A stretch of DNA of 38,351 bases from Ignavibacteriales bacterium. Lineage in GTDB: Bacteria > Bacteroidota > Ignavibacteria > Ignavibacteriales > SURF-24. Below the pieces are notes generated by a model. It was not told the DNA's origin. It did not search any database and saw only the letters and a list, made by a program, of their open reading frames with translations. Where the stretch lies: positions 1 through 38,351 of the forward strand of contig JAPLFH010000014.1 of the NCBI GenBank assembly GCA_026390815.1, in the 5' to 3' direction. Positions 1-8,226 of this stretch are shown piece by piece. Both the position numbers and the translations under genes were made by a program. Numbering within the stretch: the first letter of the stretch is position 1; each line of letters opens with the position of its first letter.

Positions 1-122
1 GATTAATCAAGTGTATAAATCATAAAAAAATTAAAGCGGGTTCTGAAAGCTTTTTAAAAAACATAATTTATCTATTAAAATATTATTTCTCTTTTTGTCT
101 TAATTAACTTTATTGAAAAATA

Positions 123-243
123 GAGTTGTGCAACAGACTCGACAAAGGCAGGCTCGTTCAGAATGACATATTCGAGTTCTGCAACAGACTCGACAAAGGC
201 AGGCCTGCTCAGAATGACATATTCGAGTTGTACAACAGACTCA
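123..243. repeat. 51-bp tandem repeat, two full copies and a partial third
   Basis: Units begin at 123, 174 and 225, each opening with GAGTT(G/C)T(G/A)CAACAGACTC; copies one and two differ at only a few positions and both contain CAGAATGACATATTC. The third stops after about 19 bases, next to the end of the M28 peptidase gene (stop at 248). The words GTTNTGCAACAG and TCAGAATGACA also occur in the inverted-repeat elements near 28.6 and 33.5 kb, so this is probably a local array of a dispersed non-coding repeat. Bases 1-122 are AT-rich and show nothing else. Confidence 0.8.
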
Positions 244-247
244 GGTT

Positions 248-1828
248 TTATTTAAACAAAACCATCGTTTTTACAGCGTTAAAAGCTTGCCCATTCTCTG
301 TTCTATAAGAAATCCTATAAATATATATTCCACTCGATAAAGCTAAAGTTTGGTTATTATTAAATTCAACTTCATATTCACCCGTAGGTTTTAACTCATC
401 AACCAGATTTACAATAAACTTACCCAAACAATTAAAAAGCGAAAGTTTTACATACCCGCTGCTTTTTAATGAGTATTTAATTTTTGTTGATGGATTAAAT
501 GGATTAGGATAGTTTTGCGCTAACAATAAGTATTCTGGCTGGTGTGTAATCTTAATCTTTTTTTCGGCTAACATTTTCTCTGTACCATCAAAATCGATTT
601 CAATTAAACGATAGATATATGTAGTACCTGGTTGAGTTTTAATATCAGTATAAAAGTAATTTTTAGAAATATTAGTTGTGCCATCTGCAATTATTTCTTT
701 AACAACAAACTTTTCATTTGTTAAACAGTTTTCTTTTTCAATAACAAATCTTGCTACATTTAACTGGCTGGCTGTTTCCCATTCAATTAAAACTCCATTA
801 TCAACTTCAAAAAAACTACAGCTTGTTAATTCAACCGGAACAACTAATGTATCTTTTATTACCCTGCTAAAGTACGCCATCGCAGCAATTGCGCCTTTAG
901 ATGTCTGAAAATAATATGCAGTATCAATAAATTCCAATAAATCAGTTCTTTTGTGATAGTGAGAAGACATATTTCGTTCAAACATTCCAGTAATAATATA
1001 GCCGGCATCAGCAAAAGAAATATAATCACTTCCCCAGGCAAAACTAATTTCGGGAGTAAGGTTTGTATAATTTGTAATGAAAGATGCTAAAGTATCTGTA
1101 TAAGCAGCAGAAGTAACATTATTAGAACTCGGAATGTTATCTTCATCTCTTTCACAATAAATAGATTTGTTGTTAAAAGCTTTATCACTGCCAATCATAT
1201 CTAAATTCATCATAAGAATAATATTTAAGTTCTTGGGAACCACATAGTTTTGCACCCATCTTTCCGAACCAATTAATCCTTGTTCTTCAGCAGCAAAAAA
1301 TATAAACTTAATTGTATAACCAAACTGGTAGTACTTAAAAATTCTTGCTGCCTCCAAAATTGTTGAAACTCCGGTACCATTGTCATCAGCGCCCGGAGAA
1401 TTTGAAATGTCAGGTGAGGTTGAATCATAATGCCCGCCAATAACAATAATTTTTTCCGGATTACTTATGCCTTGAATTGTTGCAATTACATTTGAAAGGA
1501 TTCTACCGGAATAATTAAACTCAAATGTTACCGGTGAATAGCCGTAAGAAACTAATTGTTGGATTAGGTAGTTCTTTGCTGATTGAATTGAATCGCTTAG
1601 CGAATGTCTTGTTTTAAAAGATTGTAATTTGGTTATTTCATTTACTAAATTACTCTTCGAAATTTGATTAATTAAATTTTGGATGAAAGGATCACTTGAA
1701 ATATTGACTTCATTTCGATCCTTTTGAAAAACAATCCTATCAGTTTTTGTTTTATCCGTTGATTTTTGTGAGTATGAATTGAAAAACAAAACTAAAAGGA
1801 GAATTAAAATTCCAGATATTGCTTTCAT
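248..1828 (-). CDS. Secreted M28-family aminopeptidase with T9SS sorting domain
   Basis: A 526-aa predicted zinc metallopeptidase that would cleave N-terminal residues from peptides outside the cell. A signal peptide (residues 1-20, ending near SYSQ) is followed by an M28 domain with the expected metal ligands: H133 in GGHYDS, D148 in GADDN, the acidic pair E181-E182 in FFAAEEQG, D210 in MNLDMIG and a late His near 292 in HYHKRTD. The C-terminal 90 residues are a T9SS type A sorting domain starting at QNYPNPFNPST. The ATG at 1828 faces the glycosyltransferase start at 1845, leaving 16 bp between divergent genes. Family assignment is firm; the physiological substrate is unknown. Confidence 0.93.
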   Translation of the reverse strand: MKAISGILILLLVLFFNSYSQKSTDKTKTDRIVFQKDRNEVNISSDPFIQNLINQISKSNLVNEITKLQSFKTRHSLSDSIQSAKNYLIQQLVSYGYSPVTFEFNYSGRILSNVIATIQGISNPEKIIVIGGHYDSTSPDISNSPGADDNGTGVSTILEAARIFKYYQFGYTIKFIFFAAEEQGLIGSERWVQNYVVPKNLNIILMMNLDMIGSDKAFNNKSIYCERDEDNIPSSNNVTSAAYTDTLASFITNYTNLTPEISFAWGSDYISFADAGYIITGMFERNMSSHYHKRTDLLEFIDTAYYFQTSKGAIAAMAYFSRVIKDTLVVPVELTSCSFFEVDNGVLIEWETASQLNVARFVIEKENCLTNEKFVVKEIIADGTTNISKNYFYTDIKTQPGTTYIYRLIEIDFDGTEKMLAEKKIKITHQPEYLLLAQNYPNPFNPSTKIKYSLKSSGYVKLSLFNCLGKFIVNLVDELKPTGEYEVEFNNNQTLALSSGIYIYRISYRTENGQAFNAVKTMVLFK

Positions 1829-1844
1829 TTAATCTTATAGTTTG

Positions 1845-2930
1845 ATGATAATTATTCTAATACTTTCAATAACATTATTTATTGTAAGCAATCTCTTAAT
1901 TGCTTTTTCGCTTTTCTTTATATTGCAAAATAGTAATAACCTACAGCATAATAAAATAAAATTTTCAATTGTAATTTCTGCAAAAAATGAAGAAGAAAAC
2001 ATCGTTCGATTAATTCATTCACTTTCAGAATTAGATTATCCTCAAAATCAATTTGAAGTAATTATTTTAGATGATAATTCCACAGACAAAACTTTCCAAA
2101 TCGTTACTGAAACGATCAAGAGCAAAACTAATTTTTCTCTTTTTTCTGCAAATAATAAATCGTTACCTGGAAAGAAAGGTGCATTAACAATTGGAATTCA
2201 AAATGCAAAAAATCCTTTTATAATGATAACTGATGCGGATTGTGTTGTTGAAAAGCAATGGTTAAGTTCATTTGCAACAAAGTTTGAAGTAGGATATGAT
2301 TTTGTTTTGGGTGGTATAAATTTTTACCAAAGCAAATCGATGGTTAATAATATTTCTTGTTTTGAAAAGCTAAGAACATCCATTCTTACTTTTGGATTTG
2401 CCGGTTTGGGTTTGCCATATTCAGCCGGAGGTGCAAGTTTTGGATTCAGAAAGAACGCTTTCAACAAAATTAACGGGTACCAAAATACAACCGAAACATT
2501 AAGTGGAGATGATGATTTGCTTATCCGTGAAGCTGTAAAGAATAAGCTGAAGATTGGAACTGTTACTAACAGAAAAGCTTTTGTTCATTCTTCTACAAAA
2601 GATAATTTCAAAGATTATTTTAATCAAAAAGCAAGACACACAACTACATCCAACTTTTATTTATGGCGACACAAATTTATTCTTGCGTTATGGCATTTTA
2701 TGAATTTGCTTTTTCTCTTTTCACCTTTTCTTGCTTTTGTTGATTGGAGCTACATTATATTTTTTCTTGTAAAACTTATCATTGATGAAATTACTGTAAT
2801 TTCGTTCGCAGATAAGTTTGGCTATAAATTCAAGCCTTACCAAATATTTTATTTACAAATTGAATATGAAATATTTCTAATCTTTCATTACCTGAACGCA
2901 ACGTTTAAAAAGAAGATTGAATGGAAGTAA
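1845..2930 (+). CDS. Membrane-anchored family 2 glycosyltransferase
   Basis: A 361-aa protein predicted to transfer sugar from a nucleotide donor at the cytoplasmic face of the inner membrane. A hydrophobic segment at residues 1-28 precedes a GT-A fold: SIVISAKNEEEN nucleotide-binding strand, DDNSTDKT, the metal-binding DxD-like TDADC, the acceptor-site GDDDL and a QKARHTTTS element resembling the Q-x-x-R-W motif of processive GT2 enzymes. Two or three membrane segments follow in the last 100 residues. The frame could open at TTG 1842, but ATG at 1845 is taken as the start. It has no co-directional neighbour, so its product (glycolipid or polysaccharide) cannot be read from context. Confidence 0.88.
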   Translation: MIIILILSITLFIVSNLLIAFSLFFILQNSNNLQHNKIKFSIVISAKNEEENIVRLIHSLSELDYPQNQFEVIILDDNSTDKTFQIVTETIKSKTNFSLFSANNKSLPGKKGALTIGIQNAKNPFIMITDADCVVEKQWLSSFATKFEVGYDFVLGGINFYQSKSMVNNISCFEKLRTSILTFGFAGLGLPYSAGGASFGFRKNAFNKINGYQNTTETLSGDDDLLIREAVKNKLKIGTVTNRKAFVHSSTKDNFKDYFNQKARHTTTSNFYLWRHKFILALWHFMNLLFLFSPFLAFVDWSYIIFFLVKLIIDEITVISFADKFGYKFKPYQIFYLQIEYEIFLIFHYLNATFKKKIEWK

Positions 2931-2968
2931 ACGTTCATTCCAACCATTCAAAATTTATCTTATCCCGG

Positions 2969-5437
2969 TTATTCCTGAAGTAAAGTAAATTTATAACCTT
3001 TCTTCTTCAAGTCAGTAATCAAATTATCCAGCTTATTATAAAATTTATCTTCTCGCCTGGCATCCGTTCCAATATGCGTTAATAATATAAATCCATTCAA
3101 ACCATCTACATTATTCTTTTCATAATCTAAAATACGATTGTAAATTTCATCGCTGCTTTTATAGCCTGGCATATCCGGCGTCGTATAATCAGCATTGGAA
3201 GAAGTGCCGGGAGAAAAATTAATTAACTGAATTCCAATTTCTTTACACCAATCACTTATCTTTTGGTTATACCATTCATATGGCGGGATAAAGAAAAAAG
3301 CATCCTTCTTTTTGATTTTGAATTTCTCCATCTCAGCATAATTTGCCTTCAGATCAGAAATAAACTCATCCCGTGTAACTAAAAGGGAATCTCTTTTTTC
3401 CCAGGGCGCATAAAGAAGATGCTTATCGGAATGTGCACCTAAATAATGTCCATCGTTTTTAAGATTATAAATTAATGATGCAAGTTCTGGTTTTCGATAA
3501 AAATCACCTGTAAAAAAGAAATGAGCTTTGATTTTATGTTTCTTTAAAACTCGTCTTATAACACTACCACCTTCAGCAAAATCTCCACCAGTAAATAAAA
3601 GATGAATTTCTTTTTTACTTCGGTCTGTTCGTATAATTCCACCTTGATCAAATTGATAAATCTTTTTTACTAAAGATTTTTCACCTTCACCCTGAAGAGC
3701 TGAAAGGTAATAAGTTAAGCTTGCAGTTCCATCCATCGTTGGTTCATTCGTAGAATAATCTCCATAATCATCATGATAAACCATTCTACCCGGCTGCACA
3801 TCTGCATATTCATCTGGTGAGGCAAGTTTTAATCCTTCCAATTTATTAAAGATTGTTGAGTAAACTGGTCCATCAATTAATCCGCCATCAATTCTTCTTT
3901 TAGTAATTATTTGTATAGATGAATGCGGATCGTCCGGATAATCACCATCTTCTGGTAATCCAATTATCATACTTGTACCCCAGGGATTGCAGCCAAAAAG
4001 CCAATCGCGTAATGCAGCTTCCATCTCCTGATATTTGGAATCACCGGTAATTTCATAATATAATTTAGACTGAGTAAGCATTGCTGCAACTAAATTATTG
4101 GAACACCAGATGAAAGGAATTCCAATTAAAAAAGGATTTGTCTTCCCTTTCTGGTAAACATTTTCAATTCCTTTTTTAAAATATTCTGTAAAAGTTTTGG
4201 AAATTTTTTTATTATTGTCTTTACCAAGGAAGTAGTGCCCAAGATTCAAAAAAGGATACCACTGATAATGGCTGGCGGTATCAGCTCCCATCCAGAGTGT
4301 AACAGGTTCCTTATTTCCATACTTTTGTGCTTCATCAATATATTTTTTATCACCGGAAATTTGATATAGCTGGGAGGCAGCTAATTCCATATCATCAACA
4401 TAATTATCTTCTTCATAAAAATAAGGTGATTTGCATGGAGCAGTCTGACAAACACCGGGATATTTCTTTCCAAGATTGTAAGCATCAATTGATTTTTTCC
4501 TGATCATTTCAGAAAACTCCGGATAATATTTTCTTATTACCTGCGAACCAAGAGCAAATGCAGATGCAAATTTCCCAGCGGTAGAGGCTACACCATCAGC
4601 ACGATTTTTATATTTGAAAACACCTTGTGGTTTTCCTGAACAAAAGTATACCGGGCGTTCTGTATTTTTTCCATAGCTTGCTTTATCGTTTATTGGAAGT
4701 CTGAAACCGACATGATCTCTGTCGTCTGCAAGTTGATTGAACATCAAATCAGCCGATGGATTCATTTTAACTAACCAATCCAAACCCCACTTTGCCTGAT
4801 CAACAATATCTGGTATTCCATTTAAACCAGGGTTTCCATCTTTATCAAAATCATCTTTGAAAGAAGAAGGATTTTGCTGATATGCAAACAACATTTGGAA
4901 AACTGCGTTTGCTGATGTTGTAACATATTGAAGATAATCAGTCGCGTCATGCCATCCACCAAAAACATTTATATGTGTTGAATCAAGGGTAGGATGATAG
5001 ATTATGAAACCATCCTGAGTGTGGCAGGAATCTTTTAAGAATGGGTTATATCCGCTTTGTTGCTGACGCATATATCTAAGCAAAAAATCTGCTGTTCCAT
5101 TATAAACATCATTTGCTATCCTAAAAATCGGAGACTTAAATTCACCTATCTGAATGTAGTAGGCACCAGTTTTCTGGAATTCTGAAAAATCCAATCTTGA
5201 TGATGAAATAAAATTTCCGTATATGCCAAATGATTTTACCTTTTCTCCTTTCCAAATAGTTTCACCAGTTAAAGCATCACATAATTCAAAAAAGGAAGGT
5301 TGAGTATTTTCCTTACTGAGGAATACAGCAACTTTGATTGATTTTTCCAAATACCCTAATTGATTAACTCTTATCCAGCTTTTTTGTGCAAAGATAATTG
5401 TAATTAATACAAACCAGAGGATAAATGATTTTTTCAT
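2969..5437 (-). CDS. Secreted GH9 glycosidase fused to a NodB/CE4-like polysaccharide deacetylase domain
   Basis: An 822-aa two-enzyme protein. After a signal peptide (1-17) comes a CelD-type N-terminal Ig-like domain (about 20-108, opening WIRVNQLGYL). The GH9 (alpha/alpha)6 catalytic domain spans about 110-590: GGWHDATDY gives the usual base/metal Asp pair (D164, D167), and DYSTNE gives the expected proton-donor Glu near the domain end. About 600-820 is a NodB-homology domain with HSDKH as metal motif 2 and LLTHIG as the terminal His motif. Its first motif reads FTGGD instead of TFDDG and its third reads IPPYEW, so deacetylase activity is uncertain. Predicted role is extracellular beta-glucan or chitin-type polysaccharide breakdown. 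No T9SS tail is seen. It converges with the glycosyltransferase gene. Confidence 0.9.
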   Translation of the reverse strand: MKKSFILWFVLITIIFAQKSWIRVNQLGYLEKSIKVAVFLSKENTQPSFFELCDALTGETIWKGEKVKSFGIYGNFISSSRLDFSEFQKTGAYYIQIGEFKSPIFRIANDVYNGTADFLLRYMRQQQSGYNPFLKDSCHTQDGFIIYHPTLDSTHINVFGGWHDATDYLQYVTTSANAVFQMLFAYQQNPSSFKDDFDKDGNPGLNGIPDIVDQAKWGLDWLVKMNPSADLMFNQLADDRDHVGFRLPINDKASYGKNTERPVYFCSGKPQGVFKYKNRADGVASTAGKFASAFALGSQVIRKYYPEFSEMIRKKSIDAYNLGKKYPGVCQTAPCKSPYFYEEDNYVDDMELAASQLYQISGDKKYIDEAQKYGNKEPVTLWMGADTASHYQWYPFLNLGHYFLGKDNNKKISKTFTEYFKKGIENVYQKGKTNPFLIGIPFIWCSNNLVAAMLTQSKLYYEITGDSKYQEMEAALRDWLFGCNPWGTSMIIGLPEDGDYPDDPHSSIQIITKRRIDGGLIDGPVYSTIFNKLEGLKLASPDEYADVQPGRMVYHDDYGDYSTNEPTMDGTASLTYYLSALQGEGEKSLVKKIYQFDQGGIIRTDRSKKEIHLLFTGGDFAEGGSVIRRVLKKHKIKAHFFFTGDFYRKPELASLIYNLKNDGHYLGAHSDKHLLYAPWEKRDSLLVTRDEFISDLKANYAEMEKFKIKKKDAFFFIPPYEWYNQKISDWCKEIGIQLINFSPGTSSNADYTTPDMPGYKSSDEIYNRILDYEKNNVDGLNGFILLTHIGTDARREDKFYNKLDNLITDLKKKGYKFTLLQE

Positions 5438-5526
5438 GATTTTTCCAAATAATAAATTTGTACTCTTGTGGAAAATAATGAAAAATGAAATCAGATATAA
5501 ATTATTAAAGAAAATTCTTGAGAAAA

Positions 5527-6867
5527 TTATAAATGAATTTTTTTCTTGCTTCTTACATTAAATCTAATATTTAAAAGAAAAGCAGAAGCAACCAAACCTA
5601 AAATATAACCCGACCAAATTCCCTGGATACCAAATTGAAATTTGAAAGCTAAAATATATCCTGCAGGAATCATGATGATCCAGTAAGCAATAAAAGTAAT
5701 TGCTGTTGGAATTTTCACATCGGTTAATCCTCTTAAAATTCCAAGTCCAACAGCTTGAGAACCATCAAATATTTGAAAGAATGCAGCTATAACCAGGAGA
5801 GTTGCAGTAACGGAAATTACTTCATTATCACTAATGTAAATTGTTGGAAGAGCATTCCTGAATACAATAAAAATCAAAGCAAATAATGCCATCATAGAAA
5901 TCACCAAAATCAAAGCAGCAAAACCGGATCGTCTTGTTTCTGTAATATTTCCTGCACCTACAGCATTACCAACACGAATTGCACCGGCAGCAGAAATTCC
6001 TGTAGCTGCCATATAAGTTATAGAAGCAAGACTCATTGCTATTTGATGTGCAGCTAAAGCCTTAGTCCCTAACCAACCAATCATTATTGCAGAAAAAGAA
6101 AAAGCTCCGACTTCAAAAAAATATTGAAAACCACTTGGCAAACCAAGTTTTAAAATTTTCTTTATTAATTGAAAATCTAAAAAGCGAATACGTAATGATA
6201 AATTATAATCACGAAATTTTTTTGAATTGAAAACGTATATAATAATTGCAACTGCCATAAAAATACGGTTAATCAAGTTAGAGATTCCGGAACCAGCAAG
6301 TTCAAGCCGGGGAAAACCAAGATTACCATATATTAATAACCAATTTACAAAACCATTAACAAGATTAGCAATGATTGTTATAATCATTGCGGGATACATT
6401 ACAGAAAAACCTTCAATGAATTGCCTGAATGTTTGAAAGACCATAAGCGGAAGCATTGACAATCCCACAATCTTAAGAAAAATAATTGCTTGTTCAGAAA
6501 CATCTTTGGGTTGATTCATATATTTAATCAAATCTGCACCAAATATTATTAATAATGTTAATAATATTCCAATAACTACATTTACTACTAACCCTTGTCT
6601 TAAAATATTACTGCAATCATTTTCTTTTCCAGCACCATTGGAAATTGCGACTAAGGGAGAAATTGCAAATGTAACTCCTAATCCAATTACAAATACTAGG
6701 AAAAATAAACCATTAGCAATTGCCGAGGCGGCTAATGGAACAGCTCCAATTTTACCCACCATAAAACTATCCACTACACCCATCATTACATGCCCAAGCT
6801 GCCCAATAACTACAGGGTATGCTAACGAAATAGTATTTTTAATATGTTGTTTGTAAGAAAGAATCAT
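5527..6867 (-). CDS. MATE-family multidrug/cation antiporter
   Basis: A 446-aa inner-membrane protein with about 12 hydrophobic segments in two similar halves, the size and pattern of MATE exporters such as NorM. The N-terminal segment AYPVVIGQLGHVMMGVVDSF is typical of the family, with a matching region near residue 240 (LGLPSGFQYFFEVGAFSFSA). It is expected to export organic cations or drugs in exchange for Na+ or H+. The ATG at 6867 lies about 55 bases downstream of a stem and U-run (see 6922-7006), so transcription may be attenuated before the gene. Substrate cannot be deduced. Confidence 0.93.
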   Translation of the reverse strand: MILSYKQHIKNTISLAYPVVIGQLGHVMMGVVDSFMVGKIGAVPLAASAIANGLFFLVFVIGLGVTFAISPLVAISNGAGKENDCSNILRQGLVVNVVIGILLTLLIIFGADLIKYMNQPKDVSEQAIIFLKIVGLSMLPLMVFQTFRQFIEGFSVMYPAMIITIIANLVNGFVNWLLIYGNLGFPRLELAGSGISNLINRIFMAVAIIIYVFNSKKFRDYNLSLRIRFLDFQLIKKILKLGLPSGFQYFFEVGAFSFSAIMIGWLGTKALAAHQIAMSLASITYMAATGISAAGAIRVGNAVGAGNITETRRSGFAALILVISMMALFALIFIVFRNALPTIYISDNEVISVTATLLVIAAFFQIFDGSQAVGLGILRGLTDVKIPTAITFIAYWIIMIPAGYILAFKFQFGIQGIWSGYILGLVASAFLLNIRFNVRSKKKIHL

Positions 6868-6921
6868 AATGATTTAAAATAAACTGAGATGAGAATTATA
6901 CCAAGAAGAAAAATATTTAAA

Positions 6922-7006
6922 ATAAAAAACCCCACCAGAGCTGAGCGAATCATCATAAATGATGATTAACCTTCTGATGGGGCTGAGGGGTCGCCATGAA
7001 AATGGC
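6922..7006 (-). promoter_or_regulatory. Structured leader ending in a terminator-like stem, upstream of the MATE gene
   Basis: Read on the minus strand, a GCCAT/ATGGC hairpin (7006-6993, TTTC loop) is followed by CCCCTCAG and then a long stem: CCCCATCAG (6982-6974) pairs with CTGGTGGGG (6938-6930), enclosing an 8-bp hairpin AATCATCA/TGATGATT (6967-6948). The outer stem runs straight into TTTTTT, the form of an intrinsic terminator. It is too far (about 180 bp) from the response-regulator stop at 7188 and too elaborate to be only that gene's terminator, so an attenuator or riboswitch-like element for the MATE gene is possible. It does not match the TPP consensus, and I recognise no named class. 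Confidence 0.5.
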
Positions 7007-7187
7007 ATGTAAAAATTATTTAATTTTCAATTATAGCAAACTATTCATATTAAATATCAATTTCATTACTTACTCTCTATACTCTTGCTTACATGTACAA
7101 TATATTGTTTTAAAAAATATTTTCAACATATTATCGATAAGCGGAACATAAATGAGATAAGCGGTCTTTATATTATCCAGTTCTCAG

Positions 7188-8000
7188 TTATATATATCTT
7201 TCTTTAAATTTTGTACTGAATCTTCGACTCATTATTATCGGTTTGGAATAATCGCTTATAAAAACTTTATAAACCCGGTTTGCGCTTTTTTCAAATTTAT
7301 CTACGTATTCAAGATTAATAATTGTTGATCGATGGATTCTAACAAAATATTTTTCAGGTAGCAAAGTTTCCCATTCCTTCATCGGTCTTTTTACAATATA
7401 CTTCGTATTATCGTTTGCAAAAATACGTGAATAATCCCCAACTGCAGAAATTAATTTGATCGACTTAATCTTAATTAATCTTTGTTTGTCATCGATATTT
7501 ATTAAAATATTGTCATCAAGAAATAACTTTTCCTTTTTCTGTTCATCTAAATTTTCAGATGATTCACTAATTGAGGTATTATAGGATTTTGAATTTCTTG
7601 AATCTGAAACGGGTTTAAATTTTCTAAACGTTTCTGCTCTTAACAATCTGGCAGATACGGCATTCAATAACTCCGATTTGGTAAATGGTTTGGTAATATA
7701 ATCATCTGCACCTTTTTCCATTCCAAGTCGATGAAAGGATCTCCCCATTTTTGAAGATAAAAAGATAAAAGGAATGGCTGCAAGTTTTTCACTTTTTTGT
7801 AATTCTTCAAGAACTTTAAATCCATCCATGTCCTTTAGAATTATATTACAAATTATTAAATCTGGTTTTCCATTTTTAGCAGATTGTAACCCAAGTTTAC
7901 CATTTGAGGCACTTAAAGGATTATATTCGACTCCCTTTAAAATTTTTTCAATATAATATAACGTTTCATCATCATCTTCAATTACCAGAATGTTATGCAT
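7188..8000 (-). CDS. LytTR-type response regulator with a non-canonical receiver (phospho-Asp replaced by Asn)
   Basis: A 270-aa predicted transcription regulator. Residues 1-120 form a CheY-like receiver with the acidic pocket (IEDDD), the conserved Lys in YITKPF and a Ser for the switch Thr/Ser in FIFLSS. The phosphoacceptor position, normally Asp in PDLIICD, is Asn (N52; codon AAT, checked on the nucleotide sequence). Residues about 165-265 are a LytTR DNA-binding domain (IKSIKLISAVGDYSRIF, FVRIHRSTIINLEYV). No sensor kinase is adjacent. It is either activated without phosphorylation or controlled by another input. The ATG at 8000 has an AAAGGAAAAG purine stretch upstream. Confidence 0.92.
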   Translation of the reverse strand: MHNILVIEDDDETLYYIEKILKGVEYNPLSASNGKLGLQSAKNGKPDLIICNIILKDMDGFKVLEELQKSEKLAAIPFIFLSSKMGRSFHRLGMEKGADDYITKPFTKSELLNAVSARLLRAETFRKFKPVSDSRNSKSYNTSISESSENLDEQKKEKLFLDDNILINIDDKQRLIKIKSIKLISAVGDYSRIFANDNTKYIVKRPMKEWETLLPEKYFVRIHRSTIINLEYVDKFEKSANRVYKVFISDYSKPIIMSRRFSTKFKERYI

Positions 8001-8155
8001 TACTTTTCCTTTCTATTTCAATTTGTGATCAGCAAATTATCAAAATACATTTGGGTTATTTTAATAATAAATAGAAAGAATTCTAATTTGTCAATGGAAA
8101 TTAGGATTATAACAAGAAATGCTGGATTGATGTGATTAAATACAAATAAAAGTAT

Positions 8156-8196
8156 GCTGGATATTAGATTTATTAGATAAAATTAAAATATCCAGC
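8156..8196 (-). terminator. Probable terminator of the DUF4139 gene
   Basis: Perfect 10-bp inverted repeat GCTGGATATT / AATATCCAGC separated by 21 AT-rich bases, just downstream of the stop at 8227 on the minus strand. The U-run after it is weak (ATACTTTTA), so termination efficiency is uncertain. Confidence 0.45.
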
Positions 8197-8226
8197 TAAA
8201 AGATTAAAAAGAAAAAATAAAAGAAA

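Noticed and set aside
126-308. 60-codon frame over the 51-bp repeats
   Set aside because: 51 is a multiple of three, so the frame stays open through the repeat; it runs antisense into the M28 gene end.
6922-7006. TPP riboswitch
   Set aside because: GGGGCTGAG-like words are present on the plus strand, but the essential CTGAGA and ACCTGATCTGG segments are missing and the orientation does not fit the MATE gene.
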